NCBI GenBank assembly: GCA_002387735.1
Contig: DGKJ01000002.1
Span: forward strand, 1 to 25,724
Source of the DNA: Bacteriovoracaceae bacterium UBA4573
Lineage (GTDB): Bacteria; Bdellovibrionota; UBA1018; UBA923
Length of the DNA stretch: 25,724 bases
Direction of reading: 5' to 3'
Shown here: positions 6,620 to 15,122 of the stretch, piece by piece
Layout: each line of letters opens with the position of its first letter
Position numbering within the stretch: position 1 is the stretch's first letter
Notes under the pieces: model-generated
Told to the model about the DNA's origin: nothing
The model's database searches: none
What the model saw: only the letters and a program-made list of their open reading frames with translations
Translations under genes and position numbers: made by a program

Positions 6620-8451
6620 GTAGCAGTTTTAAAGAACTTCCGGTCATATCAGCAGGTCCGATGACCCACCGTCCGTCATCGCAAGACCCTATTATCGGAA
6701 TTGATCTCGGCACTACCAATAGTCTGGTTGCTATTGTCAAAAATAATACGCCTATCGTGCTGCCGTCGCGCGAGGGACGCAACCTCATTCCGTCGATCGT
6801 TCACTATGGCGCCGACAACAATATAGAAGTAGGCTTTTCAGCAAAAAAACGCCGAAGCACTGATCCCAAAAATACGATCTATTCTGCAAAGCGACTTCTT
6901 GGACGAGGCGCCGCGGATATGCTCGATTCGGGAATTGAATTTCCTTACGATCTAGACCTTTCTTCACCTCAAAACGTCCAAATTGTCATTGGTGAGAAGA
7001 AAATTACAGCCATCGAAGTATCGGCGGAGATTTTAAGAGAAATAAAATTAGCCGCTGAAACCGCACTAGGTCGCCCGGTAGAAGATGCTGTAATCACTGT
7101 TCCCGCTTATTTTAACGACAGTCAGCGGCAAGCTACTCGCGCGGCGGGCAGGTTGGCGGGATTAAATGTTCTACGTATCTTAAATGAACCGACTGCCGCT
7201 TCACTCGCCTACGGGCTCCACGAAAAGAAAAATGGTCTCGTGGCAGTCTATGATCTTGGGGGCGGCACTTTTGACGTATCGATTTTGAAATTGCGAGACG
7301 GCCTGTTCGAAGTTTTGTCTACCGCCGGAGATACTCAACTGGGCGGCGACGACATTGATATTGCGATTGCGCGGCACCTCGGGCTGGAAGCAGACTCCGG
7401 TAAAGCTCTAATTATCGCCGAAAATCTTAAGATCGCATTGACCACACAGAAGAGTGCGACTTTCGAAGGTTATGCTCTTTCCCGGGAACAACTCGAAACT
7501 ATCGTTGTACCTATTCTAGAAAAAACACGGACCGCGGTCGAGCAATCGCTCATAGACGCGAAAATTGACCGAACGGAACTAACGGACGTGGTGTTAGTGG
7601 GTGGCCCAACTCGCATGCCTGTAGTTCAGCAATTTGCGGCCCAGCTTTTTGGGAGACAGCCCAATTGCAATCTAAATCCAGACGAAGTGGTAGCGTTGGG
7701 AGCCGCGGTACAGGCCGATATTCTCGCTGGAAATAATCGAGACTTTTTGTTGCTCGATGTGGTTCCACTTAGCCTCGGAATAGAAACCATGGGCGGAACA
7801 ATGAATAAACTTATTCCGCGAAACACGCGCATTCCCGCCATGGCCAAGGAGCAGTTCACCACTTACGCAGAAGGCCAAACCAAAGTTGCCATCAATGTTT
7901 ATCAAGGTGAACGAGACCTCGTAACCTTCAATCGAAAATTGGGGCAATTCGTTTTAGCGGGAATACCGCCCTTACCTGCTGGACTTGCTCGCGTCGAGGT
8001 AACCTTTCTGGTAGATGCCGACGGAATATTGAGTGTTTCTGCAAAGGAACTTTATAGCGAAGTAGAGCAAAGCATTGAAGTGCGGCCAAGTTACGGGCTT
8101 ACAGACGAACAGGTCGAACAGATGCTGGCAGCCTACTTGGATAACAAAGACGAAGACCTTTCTGTCGCCAAATTGGTAGAAGCTCGTAATGACGCGAGGA
8201 CCGTCTTAACTGCTACCGAAAAAGCTCTTCCAAAAGTCGCTGACCTTTTGGACAAAAATGAAAGAATAAACATCGAAACTTTAACCGCTAATCTGCGTGG
8301 TGTTATCGAGAAAGAAGACCTGACAGCAATTAAAAATGCTCACAAGGCTTTGAGCGACGGCACCCGTCACCTAGCAGAGCTCCTGATTCAGGCCACCTTA
8401 GATAAAAATTTCAAGAACAAGAATGTAGACGGCTTCTTAAAAAAAGGCTGA
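6616..8451 (+). CDS. hscA: Fe-S assembly chaperone HscA (Hsp70 family)
   Basis: HscA is the specialised Hsp70 that binds the LPPVK-type motif of IscU and drives cluster release with ATP. The 611 residues show the nucleotide-binding marks IDLGTTNS (29-36), the NEPTAASLAYG segment, VYDLGGGTFDVSIL and VLVGGPTRMPVV. The substrate-binding domain begins around DVVPLSLGIETMGG, and a helical lid follows. The region after GGDDID is shorter than in Escherichia coli HscA by roughly a dozen residues, in subdomain IIB; DnaK is longer still. A partner hscB upstream with a 4-base overlap makes HscA far more likely than a second DnaK. The peptide-binding protein gene starts 33 bases later. Confidence 0.95.
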   Translation: MSSSFKELPVISAGPMTHRPSSQDPIIGIDLGTTNSLVAIVKNNTPIVLPSREGRNLIPSIVHYGADNNIEVGFSAKKRRSTDPKNTIYSAKRLLGRGAADMLDSGIEFPYDLDLSSPQNVQIVIGEKKITAIEVSAEILREIKLAAETALGRPVEDAVITVPAYFNDSQRQATRAAGRLAGLNVLRILNEPTAASLAYGLHEKKNGLVAVYDLGGGTFDVSILKLRDGLFEVLSTAGDTQLGGDDIDIAIARHLGLEADSGKALIIAENLKIALTTQKSATFEGYALSREQLETIVVPILEKTRTAVEQSLIDAKIDRTELTDVVLVGGPTRMPVVQQFAAQLFGRQPNCNLNPDEVVALGAAVQADILAGNNRDFLLLDVVPLSLGIETMGGTMNKLIPRNTRIPAMAKEQFTTYAEGQTKVAINVYQGERDLVTFNRKLGQFVLAGIPPLPAGLARVEVTFLVDADGILSVSAKELYSEVEQSIEVRPSYGLTDEQVEQMLAAYLDNKDEDLSVAKLVEARNDARTVLTATEKALPKVADLLDKNERINIETLTANLRGVIEKEDLTAIKNAHKALSDGTRHLAELLIQATLDKNFKNKNVDGFLKKG

Positions 8452-8484
8452 ACTGCTATTCTTAAGACGATCGAAGGGGGACCC

Positions 8485-10038
8485 GTGAGAACCAAAACCA
8501 GTATACTGTTCGCAAGTATATTTTTTCTGCTTTCAATTTTCGTTCATGCTGAAAACACCACCAAGACTTTTCGCATGCGTTTAGTAGCCGACCCTCAAAC
8601 TTTCGATTGGAATATTGCAACTACGCCCATGGAAACTTACCTCTTGATGAATATCATGGAAGGGTTGGTAGAGTTCGATGGGGGTATGAAATTAAGGGCT
8701 GCCCTAGCGAAGTCCTGGACCGTTTCGGAAGATCAACGCACTTACACTTTTAAAATTCGACCCGGTGTAAAATGGTCCGATGGGAAATTTCTTACAGCAC
8801 ACCATTTCGCAGACTCCTGGGAGCGTTTATTGAATCCCCTTACCGCGGCGCCCTACGCCTATATGCTTTTCGATATACAAGGGGCAGAAGAATACAATGC
8901 CCGTAAACACACTGATTTTTCAAAAGTTGGAGTGCGGGCTATTGACGCCGCTACTCTAGAAGTACGATTAAAAAGGCCCGTCGGTTATTTTCTACAAATG
9001 CTTACATTTTGGGTCACATTTCCCATTCGAAAAGACCTTGTCGCCCAACATGGCACCGCTTGGACTAAGCCTGGAAAAATAGTGGTATTGGGACCTTTCG
9101 TTCCTACTCAATACCAACAGGGTAATTTAATTTCGTTAACACGCAACGATCTGTACTATCGCGGTCGTCCCAAACTAGACGAAGTGCATCTTAAAATTGT
9201 TAACGAAGATTCCACTGCATTGAACCTTTTTAAAACTGGCGAACTAGACTGCGTGCTTCCGATTAATTTTCTGGAACTTGGCGATTTAATAAAATCACCA
9301 TCCTACAAAAACGTTCCCTATTTTCGCACAAGCTTTATAGGGTTTAATACCCAGAAGTATCCTACTAATTTGCCAAACGTTCGACAGGCAATAGCCATGG
9401 CAATAGATAAAAAGAACGTAGGCAAGGTTATGCACCAGTCGAAAATTCCAGCAAATTCCTTGGTTCCTCCTTCGATGTTTCCCGCTGGCCAGAATTCCGG
9501 GTTAGAGTTTGACCCAAATAAAGCACGAAAGGTCTTTAAAGAATCTGGCTTGGAACCTAGTACTCTTCCGCCACTAGAACTACTAACCTACTCCAGCGAC
9601 GAAAACGCCCTACTTGGGCAATATATTCAGGACCAATTAAAAAAGCATCTGGGTCTAAAAGTAACGTTGAATATGCCGGAATATAAAACCTTTCGAACGC
9701 AACTCGATTTGCAAACCGCAGCAATGCACTACCGCCCCTGGGGAGCCGACTACTCAGACCCCGATACTTTTTTTGGCGTTTTTACTTCGTGGTCCGGAAA
9801 CAACCGCACCGGCTGGAAAAACGAACGTTATGATGAAATCGTGAAAATCGCCGCAAGCATTCAAAATGGTACCGAACGTACGAAGTTGTACAAAGAAGCT
9901 CTTGAAATTCTTTTGCGTAAAGATGCAGCGATCGTACCGCTTCATTACGACACATTGGCATTTTTACTAAATCCGAAGATCAAAGGGTTTGTCCTGAATC
10001 CGCTAAATTACGTGTATTTTAGAGATATCACTTATTAG
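8485..10038 (+). CDS. oppA: Oligopeptide ABC transporter, periplasmic binding protein (OppA-like)
   Basis: This is a 517-residue solute-binding protein of family 5, the group that delivers peptides (less often nickel or opines) to an OppBC-type permease. A Sec signal peptide of about 22 residues ends FVHA before ENTT, and there is no lipobox cysteine, so it should be free in the periplasm. Family marks are the N-terminal LVADPQTFDWN, AKSWTVSEDQRTYTFKIRPG with KWSDG, and a C-terminal RYDEIV segment. The GTG start has AGGGGG four bases upstream. It lies 33 bases after hscA on the same strand, so isc readthrough is likely. Its 3' end overlaps the converging oppC by 11 bases. Substrate cannot be told from the sequence. 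Confidence 0.93.
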   Translation: MRTKTSILFASIFFLLSIFVHAENTTKTFRMRLVADPQTFDWNIATTPMETYLLMNIMEGLVEFDGGMKLRAALAKSWTVSEDQRTYTFKIRPGVKWSDGKFLTAHHFADSWERLLNPLTAAPYAYMLFDIQGAEEYNARKHTDFSKVGVRAIDAATLEVRLKRPVGYFLQMLTFWVTFPIRKDLVAQHGTAWTKPGKIVVLGPFVPTQYQQGNLISLTRNDLYYRGRPKLDEVHLKIVNEDSTALNLFKTGELDCVLPINFLELGDLIKSPSYKNVPYFRTSFIGFNTQKYPTNLPNVRQAIAMAIDKKNVGKVMHQSKIPANSLVPPSMFPAGQNSGLEFDPNKARKVFKESGLEPSTLPPLELLTYSSDENALLGQYIQDQLKKHLGLKVTLNMPEYKTFRTQLDLQTAAMHYRPWGADYSDPDTFFGVFTSWSGNNRTGWKNERYDEIVKIAASIQNGTERTKLYKEALEILLRKDAAIVPLHYDTLAFLLNPKIKGFVLNPLNYVYFRDITY

Positions 10039-10864
10039 TTTGATAAGGATCAAGCCAGTCTCGCAAACCGTCTCCAAAGAATTGAAATGCGAGCATCGTA
10101 AGAAATAAAACCGCACCTGGAAAAATGATTAAGTGTGGATAAGACCGCATTCCTCGCCAACCTTCGTTAGCTAATGTGCCCCAGCTAGAAAGTGGCGGTT
10201 GAATTCCAAGTCCGATGAAACTTAAAAAACTTTCGGCCATTATATTCGCAGGAATCTGGAAGGTGATTTGAACAATCACCGGACCCCAAATAAGAGGTAA
10301 TACGTGTCGCCACAGCAATCTAATTGGGGGAACACCGAGTGCGCGAGCATTTTCGACGTGAAGCATTTCCTTTACCTGTAGAACCTGCCCTCGAACCAAC
10401 CGCGCTTGGGCGACCCAGCCTACGATGCTGAGTGCGGCAATGATTCCTACTAATCCTTGGCCCCACACCACCATGATTAAAATCGCTAATAACAAGGATG
10501 GAAAAATATAAAATATGTCGACGACGCGCATGAGAAACGCGTCCACCCAACCTCCGAAATAACCGGAAAGTGCGCCATAAAAGGTACCAATAAACACCGC
10601 CACTAACGCGGTTATGATACCGACGGCCATACTCGTGCGCGCACCATAGACGATGCGACTGTAGAGGTCACGCCCGAGCGAATCACTACCCATCCAATAT
10701 TCGGCATTCGGTGAACTCAAACGTTGGTCAATATTTTGTTCTTCGTACGAATGAGTGGCAATCCAAGGAGCAAAAGTAGCGCAGGTGCACACGAAAATAA
10801 TAAACAATAGACCTGCAACACCCGCACGATTTCTTAGAAATTTTTTAGCGAATTCAGCCTTCAT
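10028..10864 (-). CDS. oppC: Oligopeptide ABC transporter permease OppC-like
   Basis: This inner-membrane permease is of the DppC/OppC type. The 278 residues include the N-terminal OppC domain with AEYWMGSDSLGRDLYSRIVY near residues 54-73, several membrane helices, and the EAA-type ATPase-coupling loop around ARALGVPPIRLLWRHVLP. I chose ATG 10862-10864 because it overlaps the oppB stop as ATGA; an upstream TTG at 10894 would give a longer overlap and no better ribosome site. It is the last gene of the long minus-strand block. No oppD or oppF ATPase gene is in the window, so ATPases must come from elsewhere. Its final codons overlap the 3' end of oppA on the other strand. Confidence 0.93.
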   Translation of the reverse strand: MKAEFAKKFLRNRAGVAGLLFIIFVCTCATFAPWIATHSYEEQNIDQRLSSPNAEYWMGSDSLGRDLYSRIVYGARTSMAVGIITALVAVFIGTFYGALSGYFGGWVDAFLMRVVDIFYIFPSLLLAILIMVVWGQGLVGIIAALSIVGWVAQARLVRGQVLQVKEMLHVENARALGVPPIRLLWRHVLPLIWGPVIVQITFQIPANIMAESFLSFIGLGIQPPLSSWGTLANEGWRGMRSYPHLIIFPGAVLFLTMLAFQFFGDGLRDWLDPYQTNK

Positions 10865-11784
10865 GCCTTCACCCGAATTCTCGGGTCTGCCCAAGCGTAA
10901 AGCATATCTACGAGCAGATTAGCTATTATTACAATAATTCCGTAAGTCAGCGTCACTCCCAAAATTAAAGTATAATCTCGATCCACCACAGCACTTACGA
11001 AATGGCGACCCATGCCGGGTATGGCGAAAATGACTTCAACCACAAATGAACCAGTGATAATCGCAGCTGTTATCGGGCCCAATATAGTCAGAATCGGAAC
11101 CAATGCGTTTTTTAAGGCGTGCACAAACAATACCCGCAAGGTGCCCGCGCCTTTTGCGTATGCCATTCGCACATAATCGGCATTTAATACGTCGAGCATA
11201 GACGCTCGCGTCATTCGCGCTATCAAAGCCATTGGTCGAAGCCCTAGCGTGATCGTCGGCAATACTGCAGAAGTCCAGTCGTCCCACAGCGCCGGTGGTA
11301 GCCATTGGAAATACATACTGAAAATTAAGATTAGCGCACTCGCTACCAAGTAGTTCGGCAATGAGACACCTGCTATTGCCATGAACATGGCTGAAATATC
11401 GATCCAGCTATGTCGAAAATAGGCTGATGCAACTCCTAGCGGAATACCAATACCGATAGCAAATAACAGTGCCCAGAACCCCAAGATCATTGAGATGGGC
11501 AGTGTTTCGGCAATTACTTCGCCGACGCTCCTAGTGCCCAAGTACCTATAACTCGGTCCCAGGTCGCCACGAACTAGATTTCCTAGATACAAAAAATACT
11601 GTTCAACTAGTGGTTTATCTAAATGGTACTTCGCTTCTAGATTAGCCCGAACATCGTCGGGTAACGCTTTTTCGGAATCAAACGGCCCACCAGGGACTGC
11701 CTTCATGATGGCAAACGTCAGAGTCATCAAAACAATAAGCGTAGGTATTGCTAAGAGAATGCGTTTGATTACAAACGAAGCCAT
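10861..11784 (-). CDS. oppB: Oligopeptide ABC transporter permease OppB-like
   Basis: This inner-membrane permease partners OppC. The 307 residues begin with a hydrophobic helix (IKRILLAIPTLIVLMTLTFA) followed by PGGPF, the usual OppB/DppB opening. About six helices follow, with the coupling loop MAYAKGAGTLRVLFVHALKN and the late motif EVIFAIPGMGRHFVSAVVDRDY. The ATG at 11782-11784 has GAGG four bases upstream. It begins 9 bases after the DUF429 gene and overlaps oppC by four bases. The binding protein most likely to serve it is the oppA gene on the opposite strand, although this is inferred only from proximity. Confidence 0.93.
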   Translation of the reverse strand: MASFVIKRILLAIPTLIVLMTLTFAIMKAVPGGPFDSEKALPDDVRANLEAKYHLDKPLVEQYFLYLGNLVRGDLGPSYRYLGTRSVGEVIAETLPISMILGFWALLFAIGIGIPLGVASAYFRHSWIDISAMFMAIAGVSLPNYLVASALILIFSMYFQWLPPALWDDWTSAVLPTITLGLRPMALIARMTRASMLDVLNADYVRMAYAKGAGTLRVLFVHALKNALVPILTILGPITAAIITGSFVVEVIFAIPGMGRHFVSAVVDRDYTLILGVTLTYGIIVIIANLLVDMLYAWADPRIRVKA

Positions 11785-11793
11785 TGCGCCTCA

Positions 11794-12678
11794 TCAAAAA
11801 TTCGGTAATTCGATCCAACCCGTCTTCAGAATTTCTTTTTGGTTGAGCTCGTGTTTAAAGTCGACCACTCTTCCTAGGCTATATTGAAGAGCAACAAAAG
11901 CACAGATAAACGAGTCGAACGCCGGTACACTTGAAAGCAATTTAGATGCATCGCGTTCGTAAACAAATATATGGTATCGATCCGAAAGAGTTTCGAGAAG
12001 TTTTTCTCTTATTCCCGCCCCCTGCTCGACATTTCGATAACCGGTTGCTTCTTTTCGCGTGAGTTTTAATTCCTTCTGTAAACAAAACAATACAAGCTTT
12101 GGCCACACCTCGATCAATTCAAAATTATTTTTTTTTGAACCACCCGGCAACCAGCGTTGTTTTAAATACTGCATTCGAGCAGCCTGCGGCGCGTAGTTGG
12201 CGCCAAGCGTATCGTCTTTAAAAAGTTCTTTATCGGTAAATTGATAACGAAAATAGATATCCACGGGTCGTTGTAGATACGGTGTAAATCCTTTTATACC
12301 CCGATTTTTTTGGCGGGCCTTTAAAAATTGATTCCGCATCCATTTAACAGTCGGACGCTTACACTTTTGATATCCTTCACAAGTATCTGCACAGCCCACG
12401 AAACACGGTGGAAGTGTCAAAGGCGCATCCACAGCAAGGAGCGTCGCCGGTCGCTCCATAAGCGACTCATTGACGATTTTTAATAATGCCTCATCGCCAT
12501 CGAGTTCTCCACTTTGACCAATTCCTTCAAAGACATCGACGACAAAAGCCTTTTCATTAGATTTTTCGTCACGCTGATAAAAGTCTATCACAGTCAAACA
12601 AGTTCGGTCTGACCGCGCACCCCCAAGACTTAGTCCAAATACTCGTTTTACGTTATCCCGTGGACTCGGACGAACCAA
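11794..12678 (-). CDS. DUF429-family protein (predicted RNase H-like fold)
   Basis: This resembles the DUF429 family, described as having an RNase H-like fold and predicted, not shown, to be a nuclease. Support comes from the first strand FGLSLGGARSDRTCLTVIDF (14-33), LLAVDAPLTLPP (80-91), where Asp84 could be a metal ligand, and the late ERDASKLLSSVPAFDSFICAF segment with Asp near the helix start. Cys92, Cys96, Cys100 and Cys106 form a compact cluster just after the DAPL motif. The start is TTG 12676-12678: an in-frame TGA lies immediately before it, GGAG precedes it by about six bases, and no ATG or GTG follows within the conserved N-terminus. It is packed between the GHMP kinase (11 bases) and oppB (9 bases). 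The role is unknown. Confidence 0.75.
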   Translation of the reverse strand: MVRPSPRDNVKRVFGLSLGGARSDRTCLTVIDFYQRDEKSNEKAFVVDVFEGIGQSGELDGDEALLKIVNESLMERPATLLAVDAPLTLPPCFVGCADTCEGYQKCKRPTVKWMRNQFLKARQKNRGIKGFTPYLQRPVDIYFRYQFTDKELFKDDTLGANYAPQAARMQYLKQRWLPGGSKKNNFELIEVWPKLVLFCLQKELKLTRKEATGYRNVEQGAGIREKLLETLSDRYHIFVYERDASKLLSSVPAFDSFICAFVALQYSLGRVVDFKHELNQKEILKTGWIELPNF

Positions 12679-12689
12679 TCAAGCTCCGA

Positions 12690-13763
12690 TCACTCTGCGG
12701 TCGCTTCGACAACGCGACATCCTTCAGCGTGTACTTTAAAATCAATTACTTTGACTCCCGATGCCTGAAGCTTTTCCACAACGGGCTTTCTTTTTTCAGG
12801 GGGGGCAACAACAATGAAACACCCACCACCGCCGGCCCCGCATACTTTTGCAGCAACGGCGCCAACTGATTTTGCTGCTTCTATGGCCGCAAGCATATCA
12901 GGCGTCGCAATTGTGGGCGCAAGTAACTGGCGGGCTTTCCACTCGCCGTTAATACCTTCAACTAGTTTTTCGAAAGATAGTCGCTCTAGTGCTTCTTCCA
13001 CACGGTAAGTAGCTTTAACAATCTCTTTGAATGCTTGATGAATGTCGGGATTTTTGTCGATAAACCCTTTATAGACAGCCCAGTTATTGATGCCAGAGTT
13101 TCGCGAATGCCCCGAATAACAGAGAACTATGTTACTTTGAATGAAGTCAGATTGTTTGTAGAAAACCTTCCTATGAACTCTGCCGGCATCCATTCGAATG
13201 GCCTGTACTCCGCCATGTAGAGCGGAATAATAGTCTTGAATACCAGCGGGTACTTCAATGACTGTAGTCTCTAAGTCCCTCGCTACGCCAATGATTTCGT
13301 CGTCGGTGTAATTTGCATTCGTCACATGTTGCAGAGCCTTACACATTGCTATGTTCAGCGCACTGGAACCACCGAGACCCGCACCAGCTGGTGCATCAGC
13401 AAAGGTACTTAAACTCAAAGGAGCTGATCGGCGCCAAAAAGCAAAAAAATGGCGAACCACTTTAGCATGCAACCACAATGCCGGGGGCAATCCCACGGCC
13501 TTGTGCGTGCCTTGAAATGACTCCATCAGTTCGCCAAAGGATTTAAATTTGTGTTTCGCTCCTCGGTCTCCGCTCGCGAATTCGAGCGAAGGAGTTTCGC
13601 CAATTTTACTTTCAGTCCCCAATTTAATTTCGACAGTAGCTATTTGATCAATCGCACAATTAATCGTCGCAGTGTTTTCGAAAAATAAATAAAGCGGCCA
13701 AAGGTCCAATGTTCCACCAGCCAAATCGATGCGAGCTGGGGCCTTGGCGGTGATAGTCTTCAT
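12690..13763 (-). CDS. GHMP-family small-molecule kinase
   Basis: This is a 357-residue kinase of the galactokinase-homoserine kinase-mevalonate kinase-phosphomevalonate kinase superfamily. The three family motifs are present: APARIDLAGGTLDLWP (8-23), the ATP-binding DAPAGAGLGGSSA (123-135) and KVCGAGGGGCF (306-316). Asp177 in VPAGIQDYYSALHGG is a likely catalytic or substrate residue. Motif 1 and the GSSALN region resemble the sugar kinases HddA (heptose 7-phosphate kinase) and fucokinase more than mevalonate kinase, but the substrate is not decided by this. ATG 13761-13763 is 2 bases from the hpt stop, and the ribosome site is weak. Neighbours on both sides belong to different pathways, so context does not settle the role. 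Confidence 0.85.
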   Translation of the reverse strand: MKTITAKAPARIDLAGGTLDLWPLYLFFENTATINCAIDQIATVEIKLGTESKIGETPSLEFASGDRGAKHKFKSFGELMESFQGTHKAVGLPPALWLHAKVVRHFFAFWRRSAPLSLSTFADAPAGAGLGGSSALNIAMCKALQHVTNANYTDDEIIGVARDLETTVIEVPAGIQDYYSALHGGVQAIRMDAGRVHRKVFYKQSDFIQSNIVLCYSGHSRNSGINNWAVYKGFIDKNPDIHQAFKEIVKATYRVEEALERLSFEKLVEGINGEWKARQLLAPTIATPDMLAAIEAAKSVGAVAAKVCGAGGGGCFIVVAPPEKRKPVVEKLQASGVKVIDFKVHAEGCRVVEATAE

Positions 13764-13765
13764 TT

Positions 13766-14296
13766 TTAGTGCTCACTCTCCAATGCGCCAATATAAGGCA
13801 GCTGTCGATAGCGGCCCGCATAATCAAGTCCGTATCCGACAACAAATTCCTTTCCGAGCTTGAAACCAATATAATCAAGGTCCAGCTGACACTGAAGGGC
13901 TTCGGGTTTAAAAAGCAATGCACAGGTTCGCAGAGTGGCGGGCTTTCTTGCTCGAAGATTTTCGACCAAATATTGCATGGTCAGGCCCGTGTCTACGATA
14001 TCTTCGATCACGACTACGTGTTTGCCTTCAAGTGGCTCTGTGAGATCCAACGTCAGTTTAACTTCGCCGGACGAAGTCGTCTTACTCCCGTAACTAGAAA
14101 CCGCCATAAATTCACAATTTAACGGAAGATCGATGTTTCGAATAAGATCAGCAAAGAAAATGAAAGATCCCTTCAAAACACAAATAGCGGTGATTTCTTT
14201 TCCTCGATAATCAAACGCGATTTCTGATGCGAGTTCATGAACTCGATTCATAATTTTAGTTTCAGGAATCAAAACTTTTGGATCTTTTAACAACAT
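13766..14296 (-). CDS. hpt: Hypoxanthine phosphoribosyltransferase
   Basis: This enzyme makes IMP or GMP from hypoxanthine or guanine and PRPP, a purine salvage step in the cytoplasm. The 176 residues match the usual length. Marks are the LKGSFIFFADLIR segment (41-53), the flexible-loop SSYGSKTTSSG (67-77), the PRPP site VVVIEDIVDTGLT (94-106), and the purine-pocket end KEFVVGYGLDYAGRYRQLPYIG (from 149). I chose ATG 14294-14296, which has GAGG five bases upstream; the upstream TTG at 14311 would overlap the upp-like gene. It lies 7 bases after the upp-like gene and 2 before the GHMP kinase. Confidence 0.95.
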   Translation of the reverse strand: MLLKDPKVLIPETKIMNRVHELASEIAFDYRGKEITAICVLKGSFIFFADLIRNIDLPLNCEFMAVSSYGSKTTSSGEVKLTLDLTEPLEGKHVVVIEDIVDTGLTMQYLVENLRARKPATLRTCALLFKPEALQCQLDLDYIGFKLGKEFVVGYGLDYAGRYRQLPYIGALESEH

Positions 14297-14303
14297 AAGC
14301 ACC

Positions 14304-15122
14304 TCACACAAACGAATTGTTCAGAATCTCTCCAAAACCGCCACCGCCCGGTACGATGTATTGTTTGGAATTCAAGCCGACTTCTTTTTGCCAGTGGGTT
14401 CCCGGCACACTGTCTAAGACTTCTTTAGTTGAAAGCCCACGATCAAGCCGAACTGCATAAATGACTAAATCGGGATGTCGCTCCGACGCCCGCTTCAGGT
14501 ATTCTGGCGTTACGATCAGGTGCACTGCAACGAATTTTTTTGCGGTACCTTGAACTTCTTTTTTATAAATATCGAGGGCCGAAATAATCGTACTACCAGT
14601 CGCCCCCATGGGGTCTGGAAACAATACGATTGCATTGTCGATCGACCCGCCTATTTTGTGCCCGGCAACTCGAACTCCTACGACCTGCTCTTGCCCATCT
14701 GTAGCCCGATTGATTGATATGTGATCTTGTCGCACTACACTTGCGTTCAATACATAATTCAATGCGTTATAACAAATATGAGAAGGAAAAGTACCGGCAC
14801 GCGCCAAATTCACACACACCGCAGGCTGCTCTGCATCAACTAAGTTTGATTCAAAAAGCCCTTCCGGGTGGTGTTCCGCCATTCGCGAACGTACTGTCAC
14901 CCGTTTCTGAGGAAACTCCATATTGATAATAACTTTGACGAGGTTTGAATAAATTGTGTCGACTAGTTGATTAATAATTGGCTGCGTCGTGTTCACAGAA
15001 CATAGTTGCGCCAAATGAGTGAGTAGGAAGGGATCAGAAAGAATATGAACGTTTGACCCGTAACGATGTTCAATTTCGGAAAGCCGGTACTGAACATTCG
15101 TGTATGTGCGGTCTTTTATCAT
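14304..15122 (-). CDS. Uracil phosphoribosyltransferase-like protein, divergent and long
   Basis: This protein probably converts uracil and PRPP to UMP. The 272 residues keep the PRPP loop LFPDPMGATGSTI (167-179), the segment HPDLVIYAVRLDRGL (216-230) and the uracil-binding YIVPGGGGFGE (255-265) of the Upp family. It differs in being about 60 residues longer than a typical Upp (about 208). It has an extra stretch at 232-254 between the LDRGL strand and YIVPG, and VNLARAGTF replaces the usual PRAG-L-M segment. Activity on uracil is therefore likely but unproven. The ATG overlaps the tdk stop as ATGA and hpt follows after 7 bases, giving a salvage group. Confidence 0.8.
   Translation of the reverse strand: MIKDRTYTNVQYRLSEIEHRYGSNVHILSDPFLLTHLAQLCSVNTTQPIINQLVDTIYSNLVKVIINMEFPQKRVTVRSRMAEHHPEGLFESNLVDAEQPAVCVNLARAGTFPSHICYNALNYVLNASVVRQDHISINRATDGQEQVVGVRVAGHKIGGSIDNAIVLFPDPMGATGSTIISALDIYKKEVQGTAKKFVAVHLIVTPEYLKRASERHPDLVIYAVRLDRGLSTKEVLDSVPGTHWQKEVGLNSKQYIVPGGGGFGEILNNSFV

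Noticed and set aside
10862..10894. TTG at 10892-10894 as oppC start
   Set aside because: ATG at 10864 overlaps the oppB stop as ATGA and gives the normal N-terminus.
12660..13220. Plus-strand open frames of 60-70 codons within the GHMP kinase region
   Set aside because: They are antisense to a well-supported gene, have no ribosome sites and no family resemblance.
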